A DNA stretch of 64,000 bases from JBLHZY01 sp047631555 (GCA_047631555.1 JBLHZY010000002.1:124001-188000); one strand, 5' to 3'; positions 6,666 to 16,284 are shown, numbered from the stretch's first letter. Notes: generated from the letters alone by a model not told the origin. Numbers and translations are program-made.

Positions 6666-9594
6666 ACCAAGCACAACCCCGCGGCTTTTTGGCCTGCCCC
6701 CGGGCGCAGATTTTACCAAACAGCTCTATCAGGGCCTGATTGTCCGCATGGGCAAACATAGCCCTGAAGCGATGGCCGAGGTTGAGATTTTCGTTAACAC
6801 TCAGCGCATGCAGCGCGAACTGCGCGCGCAATTTGATGCAGGCGGCGCGATGCTATTGCCGCGCATTCGCTTGATTACAGATCTGGGGCTAGAGAAAGCC
6901 TTGGCCGATGTGCCCCCTGCTGTTTCCTCCCTGCGTCGCCGCTTGGAGCTCGTGCAATTCATCTCGGCTTTGCTTGAGCAAGAGCCGGATTTGGCCCCGC
7001 GTGCCGCGATCTATGATCTGGCCGATAGCCTTGCTTCGCTGCTCAGTGAAATGCACGACGAGGACGTTCCGCCAAGCGTTTTGCAAGATCTCAGCGTTCC
7101 CGACGAGAGCGGTCATTGGGAGCGTAGCCTCAAGTTTCTCCAAATTGTTGAACGGTATTTTGGCGCGGATAGCGTTCAGGCGCCCTCAGGTGAAGCGCGC
7201 CAGAGGATCGTCGCCGAACGCCTGACTGCCGATTGGAAGCTCCATCCGCCGGCCCATCCCATCATTATCGCTGGCTCAACTGGTTCGCGCGGAACGACTG
7301 CTTTGCTGATGCGCGCTGTCGCCATGCTTCCACAAGGCGCCGTTGTTTTGCCCGGGTTTGATTTTGATCAGCCCGCATCGGTTTGGGAACGCTTGAAGCC
7401 GGAGCATGGGCCATCGGATGATCATCCCCAATATCGCTATGCACGGCTTTTGGCGCAAAGCGATGTGAGCCATAGCGACGTCGAGGCTTGGTCGGATGTC
7501 CCGCCGCCCTGTCCGGCGCGCGCGCGCTTGCTCTCATTGGCGCTGCGCCCCGCGCCGGTTACGGATCAATGGCGGATTGAAGGGCCGAGATTTGAAGGCC
7601 TAACCGAGGCCACAAAAGATATGACTCTGATCCAAGCGCCCTCGCCGCGCATTGAGGCGACGGCCATCGCCTTGGTGCTTCGAAAAGCGGCTGAGGATGG
7701 CAAAAAATCAGCGCTGATTTCCCCGGATCGCCTGCTGACCCGGCAAGTAACAGCCGCACTTTCACGCTGGGGAATTGAGCCCGATGATAGCGCGGGCGAG
7801 CCGCTTTCCCAATCCGCACCGGGCCGCCTTTTGCGCCATATCGCAGCGCTTTTCGGCCAAAAGCTTACCTCCGAAGCGCTGCTTATTCTTCTGAAACATC
7901 CGCTTGTTAGTGCTGGCTCCGATCTACGCGGGATGCATTTGCTTTGGACGCGCGAGCTGGAGCTTTGGATGCGTCGGCGTGGCCCCGCCTTTCCATCGCC
8001 AAATGATCTGCGCGGCTTTGCGGCCCTCCACAAAGCAGATGATGGCCGCATAGCTTGGGTTGAATGGATCACCGGGCTGATCTTTGGCCTTGAAGCGATC
8101 AGCCGACGTGCGCTCAGCGATCATTTGGAGGCGCATATCGGCCTTGCCGAGGCGCTTGTTGCGGGGCCAGATTGCGCCGATCCGCAAGAGCTGTGGAGCA
8201 AACAGGCCGGGCGCAAAGCTGTCGAGGTCATCACGACTTTGCGCAACGAGGCCCCATATGGCGGAAGCCTGAATGCCGCAGATTACGCCGATCTTTTCAA
8301 TGCTGTCCTAAGCCGTGGTGAAGTCCGCGATCCTAAGGGGCCGCATCCCGATATCATGATCTGGGGCACACTTGAGGCGCGCGTTGGCGGCGCTGATTTG
8401 GTGATCCTTGCAGGGCTGAATGATGGCACATGGCCCGCGGCGCCGCCCCCTGATCCATGGCTTAGCCGGGACATGCGAAAGCGGACTGGCCTGACCATGC
8501 CCGAGCAGCGCGTCGGCCTCTCAGCGCATGATTTCCAACAAGCGTTTGGAGCAAAAGAGATCGTTCTAAGCCGCTCCATTCGAGATGCCGAGGCCCAAAC
8601 AGTCGCCTCTCGCTGGCTTAACCGCCTTTGCAATTTGCTCGCCGGGATGTCCGAAATTGGTGCCGATGCTTTGGGCGAAATGATTGCCAAGGGAAGCGCC
8701 TGGATAGAAATGGCCGAAGCGCTGGATGCGCCCGACGCAATGGTCGCCCCTGCCCTGCGCCCCTCCCCGCGCCCGCCCGTTTCGGCGCGGCCCAGCAAGC
8801 TTTCTGTTACCCGGGTTGAACGATTGATCCGCGATCCATACGCGATTTACGCCGAGGCAATTCTTCGGCTTCGCCCGCTCGATCCTCTTCGCCAGACCGC
8901 CAACGCCCCCATGCGCGGAACCGTCTTACACGAGGTATTCGAGCAATTCATCGCGCGCGACGAGCCCCTTGATCCCGCCCGACTTATGGCCATCGCAGAT
9001 GAGGTTTTGGCCGAACAAGCGCCCTGGCCCGCTGCCCGGCGCATATGGCGCGCTAAGCTGTCGCGCATTGTTGATCACTTCCTTCAAGATGAAGTCAAAA
9101 GGCGCGAGATCGGCTTGCCGCTTTGCGTTGAAGCCAAAGGCAAGCTGACATTTCCCGAGCTCGGCTTTGACCTCACAGCCACAGCGGATCGGATCGACCA
9201 AACCCAAGGCGGTGAATGGATAATCTACGACTATAAAACTGGCTCGCCTCCGACCATCAATCAAACCAAAGAGTTCTCAAAACAACTCCTCTTGGAGGCT
9301 GTGATCGCCGAAGCGGGCGGGTTTGCCGGCGTGCCCGCGGGCGTCGTTTACTCTGTGGAATATATCGGGCTCGGGGCAAATCCTAAGAATGTTTCAATCT
9401 CGCTTCCGCCCGGCGAGGTTCAGAAAATCGCCGCTGAGCTTCGTGAATTGATCAGCCAATACCAAAGCCCTTCCCAAGGCTACACGGCACTTCGCGCGAT
9501 GCAAAAATCAACCTTCACAGGGGATTACGAACATCTGGCGCGTTTTGGCGAATGGGAACGCAGTGATCCTGCAATCGGCGAGGATGTCGGATGA
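6658..9594 (+). CDS. addB: Double-strand break repair protein AddB, alphaproteobacterial type
   Basis: 978-residue subunit of the AddAB helicase-nuclease, which resects double-strand ends for RecA loading. The N-terminal part is an inactivated helicase fold: no Walker A is visible near the start. The C-terminal PD-(D/E)XK nuclease includes MRGTVLHEVFEQF, ATADRID and IIYDYKTG. The cysteines of the iron-sulfur staple known from Bacillus AddB are absent: the C-terminal 250 residues contain one Cys. ATG 6658 overlaps murU by 8 bases, and its TGA overlaps the addA ATG (ATGA), implying translational coupling. Confidence 0.95.
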   Translation: MFEPSTTPRLFGLPPGADFTKQLYQGLIVRMGKHSPEAMAEVEIFVNTQRMQRELRAQFDAGGAMLLPRIRLITDLGLEKALADVPPAVSSLRRRLELVQFISALLEQEPDLAPRAAIYDLADSLASLLSEMHDEDVPPSVLQDLSVPDESGHWERSLKFLQIVERYFGADSVQAPSGEARQRIVAERLTADWKLHPPAHPIIIAGSTGSRGTTALLMRAVAMLPQGAVVLPGFDFDQPASVWERLKPEHGPSDDHPQYRYARLLAQSDVSHSDVEAWSDVPPPCPARARLLSLALRPAPVTDQWRIEGPRFEGLTEATKDMTLIQAPSPRIEATAIALVLRKAAEDGKKSALISPDRLLTRQVTAALSRWGIEPDDSAGEPLSQSAPGRLLRHIAALFGQKLTSEALLILLKHPLVSAGSDLRGMHLLWTRELELWMRRRGPAFPSPNDLRGFAALHKADDGRIAWVEWITGLIFGLEAISRRALSDHLEAHIGLAEALVAGPDCADPQELWSKQAGRKAVEVITTLRNEAPYGGSLNAADYADLFNAVLSRGEVRDPKGPHPDIMIWGTLEARVGGADLVILAGLNDGTWPAAPPPDPWLSRDMRKRTGLTMPEQRVGLSAHDFQQAFGAKEIVLSRSIRDAEAQTVASRWLNRLCNLLAGMSEIGADALGEMIAKGSAWIEMAEALDAPDAMVAPALRPSPRPPVSARPSKLSVTRVERLIRDPYAIYAEAILRLRPLDPLRQTANAPMRGTVLHEVFEQFIARDEPLDPARLMAIADEVLAEQAPWPAARRIWRAKLSRIVDHFLQDEVKRREIGLPLCVEAKGKLTFPELGFDLTATADRIDQTQGGEWIIYDYKTGSPPTINQTKEFSKQLLLEAVIAEAGGFAGVPAGVVYSVEYIGLGANPKNVSISLPPGEVQKIAAELRELISQYQSPSQGYTALRAMQKSTFTGDYEHLARFGEWERSDPAIGEDVG

Positions 9595-12500
9595 TCGGCC
9601 CGAATGACGCAACCCTGCGCCAAATCGAGGCGGCCGATCCAAGCCGTTCTACCTGGCTTGCTGCCAATGCCGGATCAGGAAAAACCCGCGTGCTAACTGA
9701 TCGCGTCGCGCGGCTTTTGCTGCGCGGCGTGATGCCCCAACGGATTCTCTGTCTGACCTATACAAAAGCCGCCGCCTCCGAGATGCAAAACCGGCTTTTT
9801 GAGCGGCTTGGCTCTTGGGCAATGAAGGATGATGCGTCCCTTTCTGCCGAGTTAAGCGAACTGGGCGCGCCACCCGCTGACCCAGATGACCTCAATCGCG
9901 CAAGAACCCTTTTTGCCCGCGCTATTGAAACGCCGGGCGGCCTAAAAATTCAGACGATTCACTCCTTCTGCGCCTCAATTCTGCGCCGCTTCCCGCTTGA
10001 GGCTGGCGTCTCGCCCCAGTTCAGCGAGATGGAAGAACGCGCCGCCAAGATGCTGCGTGAAGAGTTGATAGATGAAATCGCCGATGGCCCGCAGGCGCAT
10101 GTGATTGATGGATTGGCCAGCTACTATACAGGTGAGGATTTTACCTCTTTGGCGGAAGAAGTCGGCAAGCGACGCGAAAGCTTCCTGCCAACACCCGGTT
10201 TAGAGGAGATTCAAAGCTGGTTTGGGCTGAAAGAAGGTGCGACGCTAGAACTGCTTTTAAAGGACGTGTTTTTAGGCGGTGAGGCCGCGCTTTTTGAGCG
10301 GATCGTCCCGCTATTCAATGCCTCACAGAAACAATCTGATCACAAAACCGCCGCCGTCATTCAACGTCTCGCTTCGCTTGGCGCCAGTGTCGAAGCTTTG
10401 CGTGGGTTTGAAAAAATCTTCCTTACCGGATCAAGCGCAAAAACCCCGTACTCCGCTAAGTTAGGCTCTATTCCGACCAAGGGTTGTCAAGAAACGCTTG
10501 GCGCAGATATCGACCTGCTGAACAACTTTATGCAGCGGGTTGAGGTGGCGCGTGAGGTTCGAATAGCGCTTTATGCCGCGCAGAAAACCCATGCTCTGTA
10601 CAATTTCGCTTCCGTATTTCTGCCCGCCTATGAAGATCGCAAGATGCGGCGCGGGGTGCTGGATTTTGATGATCTGATTTTGCGTGCACGAAGCCTTCTT
10701 ACTGACGCAGCGGTCGCGCAGTGGGTTCTTTATCGCCTCGATGGTGGAATCGATCATATCCTTGTCGATGAGGCGCAAGATACCAGCCCCGAACAATGGA
10801 GCGTGATTGTTCAACTCGCGCAGGAATTTACCGCTGGTGCGGGGGCGCGAACGAATGAAGAGCGCACAATTTTTGTTGTCGGCGATCTCAAGCAATCGAT
10901 TTATTCGTTTCAAGGCGCAGATCCGGCTGAATTTGGCCGTATGCGCCAGCAGTTTGATGCGCATTTGAATGAGGTGGGGCGGCCCCTCAATCAGCTTTCC
11001 CTTGATCACTCATTCCGCTCTTCGCATGCGGTTCTCTCACTTGTTGATCGCGTATTTGAAGCTTCGAGCGGTAAGGGTGTCGATGGGGAAACCCTCCACA
11101 TCCCGTTCTTTGATCAGATGGCAGGGCGCGTTGATCTTTGGCCAGCGGAGCCAAAAGCTGAGCAAGAAGAACAAGGCAATTGGTATGATGTGGTTGATAT
11201 CAAAGCCTCAAACCATGAAACGGTAACGCTTGCCAAACGCATTGCGCGCCAAATCGCTGAGATGATCAAAAGCGGCTCTATCCCAGCGGAAAATGGCGAA
11301 ATGCGCGCGATTACGCCGGGGGATTTTTTGATCCTAGTGCGCAAAAGATCGGGAATTTTTCCGCATATCATCGCAGAATGTAAGGCTGAAGGTATCGCGA
11401 TTGCGGGGGCGGACCGCCTAAAGCTCGCAGCGGAGCTGGCCGTGAAGGATATTGCCGCGACTTTGCGCTTTCTGGCAACGCCTGAGGATGATCTCTCGCT
11501 TGCCGCTTGCCTACGATCGCCGTTGTTTGGCTGGTCCGAACAGGAGCTCTATGATCTTGCGCATAACCGAACCGAGGCAAGGCTTTGGCGTGCGCTTGAG
11601 CATCGGCGCGAGGAATTTGCCGAAACGCATACGATACTGCGTGATCTTCGCAATCAGGCCGACTTTTTGCGACCCTATGATTTGATTGAGCGGTTGCTGA
11701 TCGCCCATGATGGGCGGCACAAGCTGCTCGCGCGCTTGGGTGAAGAGGCCGAAGACGGGATCGATGTTTTGCTGGCCCAAGCGCTAAGTTATGAGCGCTC
11801 TTATATTCCCTCACTTACGGGTTTTTTAGGTTGGTTAGAGACTGATGATGTTACTGTGAAGCGGCAAATGGATGCGGCTGGGGATCGCGTTCGGGTGATG
11901 ACAGTTCACGGGGCCAAGGGCCTTGAGGCACCAATCGTGATCCTGCCAGAGACGACAAAATCGACCGTTCGCATTCGCAATGAGGTGATTTCGCTTAGGG
12001 ATGGGCAGGCGGTTTGGAAGGTGGGTTCTGATGAGGCACCGCAAGAGTTGCGCGAGGCGTTTGAGACCCATCGCGAGGCCGCCGAAGAAGAGAACATGCG
12101 TTTGCTCTACGTGGCGATGACGCGGGCTGAAAAATGGCTGATTGTTTGTACTGCAGGCGATGAAAAAAGCGTTGGGCCAGAAAGCTGGTATGGGCTGATT
12201 GAAGCCGGAATGAAAGCTGCAGGCGCGACTAGTCAAAGCTTTGAGGGGGCGCTTGGAATGCGCCTTGAGCATGGCGATTGGGACGGGGTGGTGGGCGCGC
12301 AGCAACCATTGAGAATGCCGCCAGTAACTCGGCAATCCCTGCCAGACTGGGCGCGCCGGGAAGCGCCTGCGCCCAAGGAAGCCTTGCCGATTTTGGCACC
12401 GTCTGATCTTGGCGGCGCGAAGGCGATTTGGAGCGCTTTTGGCGGGGTTAGTGAAGAAGATGCGCTGCGTCGGGGCCGCCAGTTGCACCGATTGTTGGAA

Positions 12501-12977
12501 TTCTTGCCGACCTATCTAGAGGCAGATTGGCCGCATATCGCGCATGATCTGCTTTGCGCGGGCGTGGACGCAGCAACAGGAGCTGAAATCGCGGAACTGT
12601 TGGGCGAGGCCGGGCAGGTTTTGCGCGCGCCTGAGCTGGCGTTTTTGTTTACGCCGGGGACTTTGGCAGAGATTGATCTTGCCGCCGCTTTGCCAGAAAT
12701 GAACGGCCAAAGAATGCGCGGCACGATTGACCGCTTAGTGATTGAGCCGGGGCGCGTTTTGGCCGTTGATTTTAAGTCCAACGCCGTTGTGCCGCAAAGC
12801 ATTCAAGAGGTCCCGCTTGGGCTGTTGCGCCAGATGGGAGCTTATGCTTCGGCGCTGGCGCAGATCTATCCAGACCGCAAGATTGAGACCGCTTTGCTTT
12901 GGACGAAAGCCGGCGCACTGATGCCCCTTCCACACGACATCGTGAGGGAAGCCCTGCTAAACACCCCAGCATCTTGA
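9591..12977 (+). CDS. addA: Helicase-nuclease AddA
   Basis: 1128-residue catalytic subunit of AddAB. It is a UvrD/SF1 helicase with Walker A ANAGSGKT (about 25-32), CLTYTKAAASEMQ (motif Ia), the DEAQDTS Walker B near residue 390, VGDLKQSIYSFQGAD (motif III), VMTVHGAKGLE and LLYVAMTRAE (motifs V-VI). A C-terminal PD-(D/E)XK nuclease carries MRGTIDRL and VDFKSN near residue 1060. The start codon overlaps the addB stop. It is followed after 54 bases by trxA, which has its own strong ribosome site. Confidence 0.96.
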   Translation: MIGPNDATLRQIEAADPSRSTWLAANAGSGKTRVLTDRVARLLLRGVMPQRILCLTYTKAAASEMQNRLFERLGSWAMKDDASLSAELSELGAPPADPDDLNRARTLFARAIETPGGLKIQTIHSFCASILRRFPLEAGVSPQFSEMEERAAKMLREELIDEIADGPQAHVIDGLASYYTGEDFTSLAEEVGKRRESFLPTPGLEEIQSWFGLKEGATLELLLKDVFLGGEAALFERIVPLFNASQKQSDHKTAAVIQRLASLGASVEALRGFEKIFLTGSSAKTPYSAKLGSIPTKGCQETLGADIDLLNNFMQRVEVAREVRIALYAAQKTHALYNFASVFLPAYEDRKMRRGVLDFDDLILRARSLLTDAAVAQWVLYRLDGGIDHILVDEAQDTSPEQWSVIVQLAQEFTAGAGARTNEERTIFVVGDLKQSIYSFQGADPAEFGRMRQQFDAHLNEVGRPLNQLSLDHSFRSSHAVLSLVDRVFEASSGKGVDGETLHIPFFDQMAGRVDLWPAEPKAEQEEQGNWYDVVDIKASNHETVTLAKRIARQIAEMIKSGSIPAENGEMRAITPGDFLILVRKRSGIFPHIIAECKAEGIAIAGADRLKLAAELAVKDIAATLRFLATPEDDLSLAACLRSPLFGWSEQELYDLAHNRTEARLWRALEHRREEFAETHTILRDLRNQADFLRPYDLIERLLIAHDGRHKLLARLGEEAEDGIDVLLAQALSYERSYIPSLTGFLGWLETDDVTVKRQMDAAGDRVRVMTVHGAKGLEAPIVILPETTKSTVRIRNEVISLRDGQAVWKVGSDEAPQELREAFETHREAAEEENMRLLYVAMTRAEKWLIVCTAGDEKSVGPESWYGLIEAGMKAAGATSQSFEGALGMRLEHGDWDGVVGAQQPLRMPPVTRQSLPDWARREAPAPKEALPILAPSDLGGAKAIWSAFGGVSEEDALRRGRQLHRLLEFLPTYLEADWPHIAHDLLCAGVDAATGAEIAELLGEAGQVLRAPELAFLFTPGTLAEIDLAAALPEMNGQRMRGTIDRLVIEPGRVLAVDFKSNAVVPQSIQEVPLGLLRQMGAYASALAQIYPDRKIETALLWTKAGALMPLPHDIVREALLNTPAS

Positions 12978-13031
12978 CCTATGGGGGGCGGCTCCCTAGG
13001 TTCTTAGCGACACATTGCCAAGGAGAGCATC

Positions 13032-13352
13032 ATGGCCACCGTAGCCGTTACCGACGATACATTTGACGCCGAAGTGAAGGGCGCATCTGTGCCTGTGATC
13101 GTAGATTTTTGGGCCGAATGGTGCGGCCCTTGTAAGCAGATCGGCCCAGCGCTTGAGGAACTTTCAGAGCAATATGAAGGCAAGATCAAGATCGTTAAAG
13201 TAAACGTTGATGAGAACCCGAATTCGCCCGCTCAGATGGGCGTTCGCGGCATTCCTGCGCTGTTCATGTTTAAGGACGGCGAAGTGGTTTCCAACAAGGT
13301 TGGTGCGGCTCCGAAGGCTGCTTTGGAAAGCTGGATCCAAGAAACCATCTAA
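13032..13352 (+). CDS. trxA: Thioredoxin 1
   Basis: Cytoplasmic dithiol-disulfide reductant, 106 residues. The active site WCGPCK places the redox cysteines at 31 and 34; the cis-proline motif RGIPALFMF follows. A strong Shine-Dalgarno AAGGAGAG precedes the ATG. It is downstream of addA and ends in a clear intrinsic terminator, so it closes the transcription unit. Length and sequence are fully typical. Confidence 0.97.
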   Translation: MATVAVTDDTFDAEVKGASVPVIVDFWAEWCGPCKQIGPALEELSEQYEGKIKIVKVNVDENPNSPAQMGVRGIPALFMFKDGEVVSNKVGAAPKAALESWIQETI

Positions 13353-13375
13353 GGTTTTCTGATTATCGAGATTAT

Positions 13376-13406
13376 AAGGGCGCCTCGCTTTGGGCGCCCT
13401 TTTCTA
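13376..13406 (+). terminator. Intrinsic terminator of trxA
   Basis: Perfect 9-bp stem AAGGGCGCC / GGCGCCCTT (13376-13384 and 13393-13401) with an 8-base loop. The pairing T residues plus two more give a short U-tract. It lies 24 bases after the trxA stop and immediately before the convergent gene, so it may act for both strands. Confidence 0.85.
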
Positions 13407-14297
13407 TTAAATGTCGCTCCAACCTTTGGCATGAAGCGCGGCAATAATTCGACCGCCAGCGTCATCACTGCCCGCGTTTATTGCGGTATCTTTCAAAAAC
13501 CAGTGAATATGTTGATCATAGGCGGGCTCAGCCCCACGAACCGCTTCGAATCCAGCTTTTACGCCCGTTTCTTCAACGTTTACTGCGATATGATTGAAGT
13601 CGATTTTGGCAAAAAGCAGCGCTGGCTTGTGATGAAAATAGCCCGCAAATGCCACGGATGAGTTCTGCGCCACAACATAATCGCAGCCAAGCAAAACGCG
13701 CTCATGTTTTAGGGCCAGCGCGGCAAGCTTTTCGCGCTCATCATTGGTGTATTCTTCATTAGGGTGCGTGGTGATGACGATGCGGCGCTCAGGCTCAGCT
13801 TTGATCACGCAATCAATCATCTCAAACGGGCTCATGGTCTGAAAGCTGCGGTGCGCATCGAGCTTTCCTTGCAGCGGAACATAGACAAAATTGCCGCGAT
13901 AGGCATCTTCTGGTTCGGCGTGATATCTCCAGCGGCGCCAGCGATCTGTAAAGGCCGTCGCAGCTTTGGAATCGACCGTTTTGGGATCAAAAGCTTCGTG
14001 CGCAATCTGCCATTCCCAGCGCGCGTCTGAGGTTTCAATTCGCCAAAAGGGGGAAAAGCCGCTTGGACGCATATTGAGCGCGCGGGGGTGAAATGGGTTT
14101 TCCATATGGAACAATGAGTAGCCGGGATAATCCGCCGACTGTGCCAGTGAGATCACGTCATTCGGGCAGTATTCAATCAAATGCCCACGCTTTTTCAGCG
14201 CGCCCTCGACCTTCCCAAGGAAATTATGCGCGCCGTTTTGCGCTTCTTGCAGCATCTTGGGCGGCAGGTGAATTCGGATGGGAAATTGCGTGCTCAT
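13407..14297 (-). CDS. Conserved protein of unknown function, GT-B / capsule-synthesis-like
   Basis: 296 residues, no signal peptide and no membrane segment. I do not recognise a named family with confidence. The pattern FVYVPLQGKLD (about 174-184), then a conserved acidic/aliphatic stretch, VITTHPNEEYT, and CDYVVAQNSSVAFAGY followed by KPALLF resembles the nucleotide-sugar or lipid-sugar half of GT-B-like proteins such as KpsS/KpsC capsule proteins (PLQ ... HP ... NSS). ATG 14297 was chosen because the 64 in-frame residues upstream show no protein-like composition. It is convergent with trxA and divergent from hslV. A glycosyltransferase-like role is inference only. Confidence 0.6.
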   Translation of the reverse strand: MSTQFPIRIHLPPKMLQEAQNGAHNFLGKVEGALKKRGHLIEYCPNDVISLAQSADYPGYSLFHMENPFHPRALNMRPSGFSPFWRIETSDARWEWQIAHEAFDPKTVDSKAATAFTDRWRRWRYHAEPEDAYRGNFVYVPLQGKLDAHRSFQTMSPFEMIDCVIKAEPERRIVITTHPNEEYTNDEREKLAALALKHERVLLGCDYVVAQNSSVAFAGYFHHKPALLFAKIDFNHIAVNVEETGVKAGFEAVRGAEPAYDQHIHWFLKDTAINAGSDDAGGRIIAALHAKGWSDI

Positions 14298-14399
14298 TTG
14301 CGGGAAAGGTAGCGTTTGGCGGCTTACTCGGCAAGGCAAACGGTTGTGAAAAGGCGCGCCCGTTGCCATATAGGTTTGAGTGATAAGGAGAGCGATATT

Positions 14400-14957
14400 A
14401 TGGCCGATGATCAATTCCCCGGATGGCATGGCACGACGATTATTGGCGTTCGTCGCGGCGGCGAAGTTGTGATTGCGGGGGACGGGCAAGTTAGCCTTGG
14501 CCAGACCGTGATTAAGGGTTCTGCACGCAAGGTGCGCAGGCTTAGCCCGGGCGGCTATGATGTTGTGGCAGGGTTTGCCGGATCGACGGCGGATGCCTTT
14601 ACGTTATTAGAGCGGTTGGAGGCCAAGCTTGAGGCGGCGCCCGGGCAATTGGCGCGCGCCTCTGTTGAGCTCGCGAAGGACTGGCGCACCGATAAGTACC
14701 TCCAGAAACTAGAGGCGATGTTGATCGTTTCAGATGGCGAAGAGCTTTTGGTTATCACCGGCGCGGGCGATGTTTTGGAGCCTGAGCATGATGTTGCCGC
14801 GATCGGTTCGGGCGGGAATTACGCGCTCGCGGCTGCGCGCGGCTTGATGGATAGCGATGGCACCGCAGAAGAGGTTGCGCGGCGCGCGATGAGCATAGCA
14901 TCGGACATCTGCGTTTATACCAACGGTAATCTGACTGTAGAAAGCATCAAGAAATGA
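14400..14957 (+). CDS. hslV: ATP-dependent protease subunit HslV (ClpQ)
   Basis: Threonine protease of the HslUV complex, 185 residues, forming the double hexameric proteolytic core in the cytoplasm. The mature N-terminus would be Thr12 in GWHGTTIIGVRRG; the 11 residues before it must be removed or the start is later. The motif GDGQVSLG and the C-terminal VYTNGN are typical. AAGGAGAG is placed 6 bases before ATG 14400. Its stop overlaps the hslU start (ATGA). Identification is certain; the processing point is inferred. Confidence 0.95.
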   Translation: MADDQFPGWHGTTIIGVRRGGEVVIAGDGQVSLGQTVIKGSARKVRRLSPGGYDVVAGFAGSTADAFTLLERLEAKLEAAPGQLARASVELAKDWRTDKYLQKLEAMLIVSDGEELLVITGAGDVLEPEHDVAAIGSGGNYALAAARGLMDSDGTAEEVARRAMSIASDICVYTNGNLTVESIKK

Positions 14958-16258
14958 CTGATCTAACACCGCGCGAAATCGTCTCCGAGCTTGATCGTTT
15001 TATCATCGGGCAGAATGATGCCAAGCGGGCTGTTGCTGTTGCGCTGCGCAATCGCTGGCGGCGCAAGCTATTGAAGGATGATATTCGCGATGAGGTTTAC
15101 CCAAAGAATATCCTAATGATCGGGCCAACCGGCGTTGGCAAAACCGAGATTTCGCGCCGTTTGGCCAAGCTGGCGCGCGCGCCTTTCATCAAGGTCGAGG
15201 CGACCAAATTTACCGAAGTTGGCTATGTTGGCCGCGATGTTGAACAGATCATCCGCGATCTGGCCGATAGCGCAATTGCCCAAACCCGCGAATTCATGCG
15301 CGAGGATGTAAAGGCGGCCGCACATGAGGCGGCTGAGAACCGCGTTATCGAAGCGCTTGCCGGCACGGATGCGCGCGAACAGACCCGCGATATGTTTCGC
15401 CGCAAGCTCAAATCGGGCGAGCTGGACGATACGATTATTGAGCTGGAAGTCGCTGATACATCCAATCCGATGGGCGGCTTTGAAATTCCTGGTCAGCCGC
15501 AAATGGGCGGCATGATGAACTTGGGCGATTTGTTTGGCAAAGCGATGGGCGGGCGCACAACGCGCAAGAAACTTTCGGTATCTGAGAGCTATGCTGTGCT
15601 CATCGGGGAAGAGGCGGATAAGCTGCTGGACGATGAAGTTGTGAAAGCGGCCGCCTTGGAATCGGTCGAGCAGGGCGGGATCGTTTTCATTGATGAGATT
15701 GATAAGGTTTGTGCGCGAAGCGATGCGCGCGGCGGGGATGTTTCGCGCGAAGGCGTTCAGCGCGACTTGCTGCCGCTAATTGAGGGCACAACCGTCAGCA
15801 CCAAGCACGGCCCAATCAAAACCGATCATATCCTTTTCATCGCGAGCGGCGCGTTTCACACCGCTAAGCCTTCGGATTTATTGCCAGAATTGCAGGGGCG
15901 CTTGCCGATCCGGGTTGAGCTTCGCGCGCTCACGGAGGCTGATTTCGTGCGGATCCTGACCGAGACGGATAACGCGCTTACGCTGCAATATACCGCCCTG
16001 ATGCAGACGGAAGAGGTCTCCGTTACCTTTACCGAAGACGGCATCGCCGCCATCGCGCGCATCGCCGCCGAGGTCAATCAATCGGTCGAAAACATCGGGG
16101 CGCGGCGTCTCTATACGGTGATTGAGCGGGTCTTTGAGGAGCTTTCCTTTAGCGCCCCTGATCGCGGCGGCGAGGCAATTGAAGTCAACGCCGCCTTTGT
16201 TGAGAAGAACCTTGGCGATATGACGGCCTCGACCGATGTAAGCCGCTATATGCTTTAA
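14954..16258 (+). CDS. hslU: HslUV unfoldase subunit HslU (ClpY)
   Basis: AAA+ unfoldase, 434 residues, that feeds substrates to HslV. Walker A GPTGVGKTE is near residues 57-65, the pore loop GYVGRDV near 91-97, Walker B IVFIDEID near 243-250 and sensor-type GRLPIRVEL later. The C-terminus SRYML is the tail that inserts into HslV. An insertion (I) domain lies between about 110 and 210. The start overlaps the hslV stop. Confidence 0.97.
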   Translation: MTDLTPREIVSELDRFIIGQNDAKRAVAVALRNRWRRKLLKDDIRDEVYPKNILMIGPTGVGKTEISRRLAKLARAPFIKVEATKFTEVGYVGRDVEQIIRDLADSAIAQTREFMREDVKAAAHEAAENRVIEALAGTDAREQTRDMFRRKLKSGELDDTIIELEVADTSNPMGGFEIPGQPQMGGMMNLGDLFGKAMGGRTTRKKLSVSESYAVLIGEEADKLLDDEVVKAAALESVEQGGIVFIDEIDKVCARSDARGGDVSREGVQRDLLPLIEGTTVSTKHGPIKTDHILFIASGAFHTAKPSDLLPELQGRLPIRVELRALTEADFVRILTETDNALTLQYTALMQTEEVSVTFTEDGIAAIARIAAEVNQSVENIGARRLYTVIERVFEELSFSAPDRGGEAIEVNAAFVEKNLGDMTASTDVSRYML

Positions 16259-16260
16259 CT

Positions 16261-16284
16261 CGCGGCTGGATTCCCGCGCGTTTT
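16261..16284 (+). terminator. Possible weak terminator after hslU
   Basis: A short inverted repeat CGCGG / CCGCG with an 8-base loop lies 2 bases after the hslU stop and is followed by CGTTTTC. The stem has only five pairs, so it may be a weak terminator or chance. Confidence 0.35.

Noticed and set aside
10461..11009. Small minus-strand reading frames inside addA and addB
   Set aside because: They follow the GC-rich codon pattern of the opposite strand and have no supporting start signals or domains.
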